Below, piece after piece: positions 24,835 to 31,723 of a stretch of DNA of 64,000 nt. Made by a program: the position numbers and the translations under genes. The notes beneath the pieces were generated by a model, which was given only the letters and a program-made list of their open reading frames with translations, was not told the origin of the DNA and made no database searches. The stretch covers positions 1 through 64,000 of the forward strand of contig JAUSAZ010000118.1 in the NCBI GenBank assembly GCA_030652255.1, given 5' to 3'. Origin of the DNA: Myxococcales bacterium (GTDB lineage Bacteria; Myxococcota_A; Polyangia; Polyangiales; Ga0077539). The stretch's first letter is position 1, and the number at the start of each line of letters is the position of its first letter.

Positions 24835-26336
24835 GCGAAGGCCAGCGCGCCGTCGAGCCAGGCGTCGTGCGCGGGGCCCTGCGCGGCCTCGCCGAAGCGC
24901 ACCCCGTGGCGGGCGAAGTCCCGGCGCAGGCGGGCCATCGAGCCGCGCACCTGGCGCAGCGTGCTCTCGTACGCGCGCTCCTCGATCTCCTCCTGGTAGA
25001 GGAACTTCATCGGCGACCCGGCGAGGATCTTCATCTCCTCCCCCTCCGGGCGGAAGATGTGGAAGGCCACGCTCGGGTACATCTCCGCGATGGCGTTGTG
25101 GGCCTTGTCGAAGCGCCCGTTGATGAGCGCCTTCAGGCCCTGCATCGTGCCGAAGAGCCCGCCCCGCGCGTGCACGTAGCCCGCCTCCTGCGAGTAGATG
25201 GGCACCAGCGGGTCGACGATGAGGCAGAGCGACGCGCCGTGCTTCACGGCGACGCGCATGTTGGTGGTGCGGGTGAAGGCGCCGTCCACGTACCAGCGCC
25301 CGCCCACCTTGGTGGGCGCGTAGAAGGGCGCGAGCGCGCACGACGCGCGGATGGCCCGGTGGATGGGCACGTCGGTCCAGCCCGGCTCGCCGAAGACGAC
25401 GGCCTCGCTGGTGTCCTGGTCGGTGGCGCCGATGAAGACGGGCCGACGGGTCTCCTCGAAGTGGTCGCTCATGCCGGGGAAGGCGAGGGAGCGGGCGAAG
25501 TACTGCTCCAGCCGGTCGCCCGCGAAGACCCCGGAAGGGAGCGCGCGGTAGAGCGCCGAGAGGCGGTTGCGGGCGCTGCCCGAGCCGACGAGCGCGCGGG
25601 CGAGGCCGGCCGCGCGGCGCCCCAGCTCGCGGAAGTTGGGGTCGAAGAGGTCGCCGCGGCCGATGCGGGGCACGCGGTCGTTGCCCTTGCGCAGGCCCTC
25701 CACGATGTCGTCGGGCGTGACGCCGTTGGCGAGCAGCGCGGCGAGGAAGCTCCCGGCGCTGATGCCCAGGAAGAGGTCGAAGTCGCAGAGGCGCCGGTCG
25801 AGCACGAAGCGGTCGAGGGCCCGCAGCGCGCCCACCTCGTAGAGCAGGCCCTCGATGCCTCCGCCCGCGAGGCAGAGGGCGATCTTGCCGCGGCCCTGGT
25901 CGGCGACGAGCGCCTCGACGGCGTCGAGCACCTCCGCCCCGGTGGGGTCGAAGAGGGGCTCGCGCAGGCGACAGCCGCCGGCCCGCCATGCGACCGCCGC
26001 GCAGGCGGCCTGGCGGTCGAGCAGCACCAGCGTGCGGTCGCGGGAGGCGAGGCCGTGGGTGTCGTCGTCGGGGAAGAGCCGCGCCAGCATGGCCGTGGCC
26101 TCGGCGAGCGGGAGCCCGGTGCCCTCGCGGGCGTCGAGCAGCACCACGTCGACCGGGCGGGCGGCCAGCCAGCGCAGGGCGCGCGCGGGGTCGCGCTCCA
26201 CGATGACCCGGAAGGTGTGCACGTCGCCGTTGTCCATCCGGCGGAGAAGCTGGATTTCGCCGTCACCGAGGCGCCGGGCCTCACCGAGTTCGAGGAGCCC
26301 TCGGGGGTCGAGGGCGAGCAGCAGCAGCGTTCGCAT
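24831..26336 (-). CDS. Patatin-like phospholipase with N-terminal receiver-like domain
   Basis: Lipid acyl hydrolase of 501 residues. The catalytic patatin domain begins near 150: oxyanion glycines CLAGGGIEG, nucleophile Ser193 in GISAG, and Asp351 in VDGAF complete the Ser-Asp dyad. The first 145 residues precede it as a separate module whose VDVVLLDARE strand and alternating alpha/beta pattern look like a degenerate response-regulator receiver. Start set at ATG 26336. The gene is coupled by GTGA to the BtuF-like gene. No signal peptide, so probably cytoplasmic or membrane-associated. Phospholipid substrate and any regulation through the N-terminal module are inferred. Confidence 0.85.
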   Translation of the reverse strand: MRTLLLLALDPRGLLELGEARRLGDGEIQLLRRMDNGDVHTFRVIVERDPARALRWLAARPVDVVLLDAREGTGLPLAEATAMLARLFPDDDTHGLASRDRTLVLLDRQAACAAVAWRAGGCRLREPLFDPTGAEVLDAVEALVADQGRGKIALCLAGGGIEGLLYEVGALRALDRFVLDRRLCDFDLFLGISAGSFLAALLANGVTPDDIVEGLRKGNDRVPRIGRGDLFDPNFRELGRRAAGLARALVGSGSARNRLSALYRALPSGVFAGDRLEQYFARSLAFPGMSDHFEETRRPVFIGATDQDTSEAVVFGEPGWTDVPIHRAIRASCALAPFYAPTKVGGRWYVDGAFTRTTNMRVAVKHGASLCLIVDPLVPIYSQEAGYVHARGGLFGTMQGLKALINGRFDKAHNAIAEMYPSVAFHIFRPEGEEMKILAGSPMKFLYQEEIEERAYESTLRQVRGSMARLRRDFARHGVRFGEAAQGPAHDAWLDGALAFA

Positions 26337-26489
26337 CAAAGCTCCGGGAAGACGGCGCCGGGGGAGGTCCGGGAGGGTTCAGGCCGACGCGCTTCCGCGG
26401 CCAGCCTAGCGTCGCCGCGTCAGGGCCCGCAAGCGGCCCGATGACGGCCGATGGTTTCGGAAGGGTGCACGGCCGGGCGACGCGTGATG

Positions 26490-26495
26490 TAGAGT
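26490..26495 (+). promoter_or_regulatory. Candidate -10 element (TAGAGT) immediately ahead of a GTG start
   Basis: TAGAGT ends seven bases before GTG 26503, so transcription would begin at or beside the start codon. No Shine-Dalgarno sequence is seen. This is the clearest of three similar arrangements in the window. Confidence 0.35.
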
Positions 26496-26502
26496 CTCCC
26501 TC

Positions 26503-26961
26503 GTGAACAAGGAGCAGCGCTCGCACGCCACGATCGACGTGAAGGAGCTCAAGCGGGCGCTCGTCGCCACGGGGCTCGAGGTTTTTCGGGTGCGCGGCAA
26601 CGAGGTGCACCTCGCCGAGCGGCAGAACCTCCACCTCATGGAGGCCCGGGTGCAGGTCGCCGGCGGCGGCGCTCCCACCGTGACGGTGGTGCTGCACGCC
26701 CAGCGCAGCGACGCCCCGAAGATGGACCCGATGAGCATCCTCGACCTCGTGCGTGGGCGCGCCGAGGGGCTCAAGCGCGACGGCTACGAGGAGGTCGACG
26801 CGAAGCCGCGGGAGATCTGCTCGGTCAACGACGGCGCCGTGCTCGACGTCTGGTACGAGGTCACGCTGCGGCGCGAGGTGTCCACCCTCGACGAGGCGGT
26901 CGCCGAGGCGCAGCGGGTCTTCTCCGTCGAGCGCTACGTCATCCCCGGCCCGAAGGACTGA
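26503..26961 (+). CDS. Conserved hypothetical protein
   Basis: Soluble protein of 152 residues that I do not recognise. It has no signal or membrane segment and looks like a compact alpha/beta domain: a basic helix (DVKELKRALVATG), alternating strands (LEVFRVRGNEVHLA, LMEARVQVAGGG, TVTVVLHAQR), a helix (MSILDLVRGRAEGLKRDGY) and C-terminal strands and helix (VLDVWYEVTLRREV ... EAQRVFSVERYVI). The GTG start is supported by the candidate promoter just upstream and by the lack of other starts. It converges with the thioesterase gene, leaving four bases between stops. Confidence 0.6.
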   Translation: MNKEQRSHATIDVKELKRALVATGLEVFRVRGNEVHLAERQNLHLMEARVQVAGGGAPTVTVVLHAQRSDAPKMDPMSILDLVRGRAEGLKRDGYEEVDAKPREICSVNDGAVLDVWYEVTLRREVSTLDEAVAEAQRVFSVERYVIPGPKD

Positions 26962-26965
26962 AGCT

Positions 26966-27448
26966 TCAGCGCGGCTTGCGGCGGGCGAGGCGCTCGTCGC
27001 GGCGGGCGGTCGCGCCAGCGATGCGCGCGAGGTCGTCGTCGCTCTCGGGGAGCAGCGGCGGGACGAGCCGGGCGCGGCCCTTGTCGTCGATGGCCACGAA
27101 GGTGAGCCGGGCCTCGACGCAGCGCCAGCGGGCGCCGGTCGCGGGGTTCTCGCCGTGCACCGTGACCTCCACCTCCATGGACGAGCGGAAGGTCGCGTTG
27201 ACCCGGCCCTCGAGGGTGACCATGTCGCCGATGAGGATGGGGCGCTCGAACTGCAGGTCGTCGAGCGCGGCGGTGACCGTGGTGCCCGCGGAGTGGCGCA
27301 TGGAGCAGATGCCGCCGCACATGTCCGTCCACGCCATGATCTGCCCGCCGAAGGCCTTGCCGAGCGCGTTGGCGTGCTCGGGAAACACCAGGAAGGTCAT
27401 CACGGTTCGGGACGCGGACGCGGGCTTCGGGGCGGCGGTGTCTTCCAT
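26966..27448 (-). CDS. Hotdog-fold acyl-CoA thioesterase
   Basis: Protein of 160 residues in the YciA/acyl-CoA hydrolase group of hotdog thioesterases, which release CoA from acyl-CoAs. Typical segments are FPEHANALGKAFGGQIMAWTD (the N-x-xG-x-xFGG-x-hM motif with the catalytic-helix Asp), TAALDDLQFERPILIGDMVTLEGRV, and the strand MEVEVTVHGENPATG. The start is at ATG 27448. Single-domain and monocistronic. Chain-length preference cannot be judged. Confidence 0.88.
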   Translation of the reverse strand: MEDTAAPKPASASRTVMTFLVFPEHANALGKAFGGQIMAWTDMCGGICSMRHSAGTTVTAALDDLQFERPILIGDMVTLEGRVNATFRSSMEVEVTVHGENPATGARWRCVEARLTFVAIDDKGRARLVPPLLPESDDDLARIAGATARRDERLARRKPR

Positions 27449-27545
27449 GGCGCGACGGGGGTCTCCCACGGACGGCGCGACCGGCGCAACCGCGCGCGGG
27501 ATGCGGTTGACCGCGGGGCCGCTCGCAGGGCATCGACAGGGCCCT

Positions 27546-29123
27546 ATGGAGATGTCCCCGGATTCGTCGACGCACGACCCCAGCAGCCGGCCGCCGGGCC
27601 CGCGCGCCGACGACGTCGTCGTGGCCGACCTCTGCACGGGCGAGGCCCTCGCCGCGGTGGCGACGCACACCCCGGACGAGGCGCGGGCGCTGCTGCGCGC
27701 GGCGGCGGCGGCGCAGCAGGCGTGGGCGCGCGAGGCCGTGTCGTCGCGGGCGGCGATGGTGCGGCGGGTGACCGAGGCGATCGTGCAGCAGGCCGACGCG
27801 ATGGCCGAGGTGCTCCAGCGGGCGCAGGGGATGTGCCGCTTCGACGCCCTCGTGCGTGAGCTGCTCCCCTGCGTGGACGCGGGCCAGTGGTACGCCGCGG
27901 AGGCGCCGACGATGCTGGCCGACCTCGCCATCGAGCCGCACCTGCGCTCGCACCGCCGGGGCGAGGTGCGCTTCGTGCCGCGCGGCGTGGTGGCGGTGTT
28001 CTCGCCCTGGAACGCCCCGCTCGCGGAGCCCCTCACCCTCGTCTTCGAGGCGCTGCTCGCGGGCAACGCCGTCGTCTGGAAGCCCTCCTCGCTCGCCGTG
28101 CTCCCCGCGCTGCGGGCCCGGGAGATCGCGGTGCGCGAGGGCCTGCCCGCGGACCTCCTCGCGGTGCTGGTGGGCGAGCGCGACGCGGGCGACGCGATCA
28201 TCGACGCGGGGGTCGACCTCGCCGTCACCATCGGCTCGAAGGAGGCCGCGCGGCGCGTGGCGGCGCGGTGCGCGCGGGCGGCGGTCCCGTCGCTCTCCAC
28301 GGTGGCGGGCAAGACCACCCTCATCGCCTGCGACGACTGCGACGTCGAGCGGGCGGCGCGGGCCATCGTGGCGGGTCGCTTCGTACACGCCGGCCAGCGG
28401 CGCGACGCCGTCGAGCGGGCCATCGTGCACGCCAGCGTGGCCCCGGCGCTCACCCGGCGGGTGATCGAGCTGGCCTCGGCGCTGCGGGTGGGCGACCCCT
28501 GGCGCGAGGCGGTCGACCTCGGGCCGGCGATGCACCACTCGCGCGCGACCTTCCTCCGGGTGGTCACCGAGGAGGCGCTGCGGCTCGGCGCGACCCTGGG
28601 CGTCGGCGGCGAGGCCATGCACCGCGACGGCGCGGGGTCGTGGTTCGCGCCGACGGTGCTGGTGGGCGTCAACGAGGGCGCGCGCGCCGCGAGGGAGACC
28701 CTGCACGGCCCGGTGCTGCCGGTGCTCGTCGCGAGCTCCAACGCCCACGCGCTCGCGCTCGCGGACGACGGCGTCGGCGGGCCCTTCGCCTATGTCTTCA
28801 CGGAGTCCGCCGACCGCGCCGCGGCGATGGCCGACGGGCTCCGGGCCTCGGTGGTGCTGCACGACGACGTCTTCGCGGCGGAGGGCGCCGTCGACGCCCC
28901 GATGGACGCCGCGGGCCCCGGCGCCGCCGGAACCCTCCACGGCGCCGACGGGCTCACACGCATGTGCCGCGCCCAGCACCGAAGCGTGCCGAGCCTCGCG
29001 TTGCCTGCGCGCGACCCGGCATGGCCGCCGTACACGCCGCTGCGCGAGCAGGTGGCCATCCGCGCCCTGCGGACGGTGTTCGGCCGCCACGGGGTGGTCG
29101 GGCGGCTGGCGGATCTGTTCTGA
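27546..29123 (+). CDS. Aldehyde-dehydrogenase-fold protein lacking the catalytic Cys and Glu
   Basis: Protein of 525 residues with a complete aldehyde-dehydrogenase layout: FSPWNAPLAEPL with the oxyanion Asn156, the NAD-binding LLAGNAVVWKPS with Lys179, VDLAVTIGSKEAAR, and the late ETLHGPVLPVLV block. The catalytic centre is not conserved. Where the family has GQxC the sequence reads HAGQRRDAVERA, so the nucleophile is Arg286. Where it has LELGGK with the general-base Glu, this protein has SLSTVAGK. It therefore cannot use the usual thiohemiacetal mechanism and is either a pseudo-enzyme or catalyses something else. The frame is intact and the codon usage matches its neighbours, so it is not decaying. 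Start at ATG 27546. Confidence 0.8.
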   Translation: MEMSPDSSTHDPSSRPPGPRADDVVVADLCTGEALAAVATHTPDEARALLRAAAAAQQAWAREAVSSRAAMVRRVTEAIVQQADAMAEVLQRAQGMCRFDALVRELLPCVDAGQWYAAEAPTMLADLAIEPHLRSHRRGEVRFVPRGVVAVFSPWNAPLAEPLTLVFEALLAGNAVVWKPSSLAVLPALRAREIAVREGLPADLLAVLVGERDAGDAIIDAGVDLAVTIGSKEAARRVAARCARAAVPSLSTVAGKTTLIACDDCDVERAARAIVAGRFVHAGQRRDAVERAIVHASVAPALTRRVIELASALRVGDPWREAVDLGPAMHHSRATFLRVVTEEALRLGATLGVGGEAMHRDGAGSWFAPTVLVGVNEGARAARETLHGPVLPVLVASSNAHALALADDGVGGPFAYVFTESADRAAAMADGLRASVVLHDDVFAAEGAVDAPMDAAGPGAAGTLHGADGLTRMCRAQHRSVPSLALPARDPAWPPYTPLREQVAIRALRTVFGRHGVVGRLADLF

Positions 29124-29188
29124 TGGCGCGATCTCACCGCGGCGCCGCTTGACCCGCGCACCCATCCTCGCGTTGGCTCCCCGATGCC

Positions 29189-29776
29189 ATGCAACCGGGT
29201 CCCTTTCCTCCGCCGCACCAGCAGCCCTGGGCGCCCCTCCCACCGCCCGCGGCCCCCGCCAGCGGGGGGACCACGCGCATCCTCGCCTTCGGCTGCCTCG
29301 GCCTGGGGATGCTCACGGTGCTCGGCGTCGTGGCGTCGGTGTTCCTCCTCGGCACCAAGCTCGTCGGCAGCAGCATCACCTCCACGCCCGTCACCCCCGG
29401 CGCGCCGACCTCCGTGAACTTTACCGACCCCGGTAAGGGCGCCACCGGCGTCTGGCTCGACGTCGACGTCGCGCACGCCCAGGGCTTCCGGGTGCGGGGC
29501 GAGCTCAGCGTCACCGCGGGCGGGCGCTCGCTGGGCCAGTACGAGATCGACGGCGACCTCGGCGGGCGATGCACCAACCCCGTCATCGGCCAGGGCAGCT
29601 CGTACTGCATCCAGTGGAACTCCACCCGCCTCGGCGCCGGGGGCAGGGTCTCCGGCCGCACGCGGCTCTTCGAGATCCCCGCGCAGCCGCGCGGCACCAC
29701 GGTGACCGTCGAGGGCACGATCTCGATCCCCGGCGACGTCACGCCCCGGCGCCTCGTGCTCGACGTGCGCGACTGA
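29189..29776 (+). CDS. Small Pro-rich single-pass membrane protein
   Basis: Protein of 195 residues that I do not recognise. It has a Pro-rich cytoplasmic N-terminus (PFPPPHQQPWAPLPPP), one transmembrane helix (about 31-55), and a beta-rich outer domain with two Cys (RCTNP, SYCIQW) that could pair. This is the short Pro-rich/helix/beta-domain plan seen often in myxobacteria. Copy E of the 20-bp palindrome lies inside. It converges with the L,D-transpeptidase gene, five bases from it. Confidence 0.6.
   Translation: MQPGPFPPPHQQPWAPLPPPAAPASGGTTRILAFGCLGLGMLTVLGVVASVFLLGTKLVGSSITSTPVTPGAPTSVNFTDPGKGATGVWLDVDVAHAQGFRVRGELSVTAGGRSLGQYEIDGDLGGRCTNPVIGQGSSYCIQWNSTRLGAGGRVSGRTRLFEIPAQPRGTTVTVEGTISIPGDVTPRRLVLDVRD
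29419..29438. repeat. 20-bp interrupted palindrome, copy E (CTTTAC-N8-GTAAGG)
   Basis: Five of six half-site bases are symmetrical around the spacer CGACCCCG. It lies in coding sequence, where it encodes NFTDPGKG. It is the last copy before the T6SS region, in which none was seen. Confidence 0.55.
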
Positions 29777-29780
29777 CCCG

Positions 29781-31493
29781 CTACTGAGCGGGCGCGGCGG
29801 GCATCGCGCGGGCCGCGCTCGCCGGGCGGTCCTCCTCCGGGGCGTTGGCGCGGGAGTGACGTAGCTCGACCCGGGCGCCGGGCTGCGTCGTGCCCGCGTA
29901 CACGCCGTGCCAGCCCGTGGGCAGCACCGGGTCGGCCCAGAGGAAGACCCGCCGCGCGTCGGGCGGGCTCAGGTTGATGCAGCCGTGGGACATGCGCCAG
30001 CCGAAGTACGAGTGCCAGAAGGCGCCGTGCAGCGCGTACGAGCCGTGGAAGTACATCACCCACGGCACGTCTTCGATGCTGTACGGCCCGTCGCCCGCGG
30101 TGTCGCCGTCCATGGTGGTGGTGATGTGCCGCGACTGGATGCGGAAGCTCCCGGTGGGCGACTCGTAGTTGCGCACGCCGCTGTGGCGGTCGCCGCGCCC
30201 CGAAGAGATGAGCGTGGCGAAGACCGGCCGCGGGCCTTCGTAGGCGACGAGCACCTGCTCGTCGAGGTCGACGTCGATCCACTTCTCGGTGGGCCCGACG
30301 CCCTCCGGGGGCGTGCGCAGCAGGGCGCGGCGCACGTTGCGCTGGTTGACCGCGCGCCCGTCGAGGGTGCGCCAGTAGGTCTGCGCGCCCGCGCGGATGG
30401 GGGGGTCGTCGCTGAGCTCGAAGCGGGTGAGCCGCGGCACGCGCCGGTGCGAGGAGGCCCCGGTGCCGTTGGCGTAGGGCGTGTATTCCCAGCCCGTCTC
30501 GCTGACCATCCACGCCATCGGGAGGTGGTGGGCCTCGTCGAGCCACTGGCCCTCGAAGCGCGACCAGTTGCGCACCGGCGCGAGCCGCCCGTTGCGCACG
30601 AAGCCTCCGCTCTGGGTGCGCCAGTAGACCTCGTCGGTGGACGAGTTGCGCACGGTGCGGTCGAGCGCGACGTACATCCCCGAGAGGAGCTGGCGCACCA
30701 CCGGGCCGCCGCGCTCGCCCGCCAGGTCGCCGAGCCGCGGTGGACCGCCCGCGTCGCGCACCTCGGCCACGCGCCGCGCCGCGCGGTTGTCGTCCGTGTC
30801 GCCCGGGTCGGCCGCGGTGCCCGCGGCGGCCTGCGTCGGGGTGCCGGCGTCGAGCTCCCCTCCCCCGCCGCCCCCGTCGGGGGTCGCGTGGGAGAAGCGC
30901 CAGGGCTCGAAGCTGCGCAGGTCGGCGAGCGACGGGAGCCGCCGGTACATGATCGTGCGGCCGTAGTTGATCGCGTAGGGGTAGGGCATCGCGGCGTCGA
31001 GGTCGGGCTGCGTCGGGGGGCGGTATCCCCGGGCGGGCGCTGGGACCGCGAAGCCGCCGCCCACGCACACGTAGCCCCCGTCGCGCACGCGGTACCAGCC
31101 GCCTTCGGGGTGGTCGCGGTGCACCACACAGCCGTCGCGCCCGGCGGGGCCGTCGATGATGTCGACGGTGGCGCCCGCGCGCAGGTAGCCGAGGGCCTGG
31201 GCGTCGCGCCGGGGCTCGGTGCGCACCGGCGTCCAGGTGGCGAGCGCGATGAGCCGGGTGGGGCGCTCGAAGGGCAGCCCCGCGTCGAGGGGCGCCGCCG
31301 CCGCGACGAGGGGCGTCGAGGGCACGTCCGTGGAGGCGTCGAGGTGCGCGATGACGATCGGGGGGAGCGGCTCGGCGACGAGCGCGGGGGAGCGAGGCGA
31401 CGGCGCGCGGTCGTAGAGGGCGAACACCGCCGCCGCGGGGATGGCGCCCCAGAGTGCCGCGCGGGTGGAGTGAAACCAGGGAGAGCGTCGCAC
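29781..31493 (-). CDS. L,D-transpeptidase (YkuD-type) with SH3-like region
   Basis: Peptidoglycan-modifying enzyme of about 570 residues. The N-terminus is a signal-anchor (STRAALWGAIPAAAVFALY), followed by an SH3-like region (VRTEPRRDAQALGYLRAGATVDIIDG), a long central part with several W-containing modules, and the catalytic domain near the end: HGSYALHGAFWHSYFGWRMSHGCINLSPPDA, with nucleophile Cys505 and the conserved His. Such enzymes make 3-3 cross-links or attach lipoproteins to peptidoglycan in the periplasm. The start is uncertain. GTG 31493 places the signal-anchor at the N-terminus; GTG 31565 would add 24 polar residues, and neither has a good Shine-Dalgarno site. Confidence 0.85.
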   Translation of the reverse strand: MRRSPWFHSTRAALWGAIPAAAVFALYDRAPSPRSPALVAEPLPPIVIAHLDASTDVPSTPLVAAAAPLDAGLPFERPTRLIALATWTPVRTEPRRDAQALGYLRAGATVDIIDGPAGRDGCVVHRDHPEGGWYRVRDGGYVCVGGGFAVPAPARGYRPPTQPDLDAAMPYPYAINYGRTIMYRRLPSLADLRSFEPWRFSHATPDGGGGGGELDAGTPTQAAAGTAADPGDTDDNRAARRVAEVRDAGGPPRLGDLAGERGGPVVRQLLSGMYVALDRTVRNSSTDEVYWRTQSGGFVRNGRLAPVRNWSRFEGQWLDEAHHLPMAWMVSETGWEYTPYANGTGASSHRRVPRLTRFELSDDPPIRAGAQTYWRTLDGRAVNQRNVRRALLRTPPEGVGPTEKWIDVDLDEQVLVAYEGPRPVFATLISSGRGDRHSGVRNYESPTGSFRIQSRHITTTMDGDTAGDGPYSIEDVPWVMYFHGSYALHGAFWHSYFGWRMSHGCINLSPPDARRVFLWADPVLPTGWHGVYAGTTQPGARVELRHSRANAPEEDRPASAARAMPAAPAQ

Positions 31494-31723
31494 GTTGGAG
31501 GATTCGATCGGGCTGCGGGGGCGGTGGGTGGTCAGGGAGTTGTCCACCCGCCGCGGTGGGTCCACTTACCGCAATCTGGCCGTGGATCAAGCGCTCGACG
31601 CGATCGACGGGCGCCGCACCGGTCACCCCGAAGACAACGCCCGTGACCAGTACCGCGCAGGTTGCGCGTCGGATAGGGTCGATGGTGTTCCGCCGGGTGG
31701 GACCTACGACCGGGAGGCCTTCG
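31494..31723. other. Intergenic region upstream of T6SS module A
   Basis: Divergent 230-bp gap between the L,D-transpeptidase and the first vgrG, possibly reduced to 158 bp if the longer transpeptidase start is used. GGGAGG (31712-31717) is the Shine-Dalgarno site of vgrG. A GGATAGGGT stretch near 31671 could be a -10 region, but I see no matching -35. Confidence 0.35.

Noticed and set aside
29781..29800. Transcription terminator between the small membrane protein and the L,D-transpeptidase
   Set aside because: Only five bases separate the stops and no stem-loop with a T-run is present.
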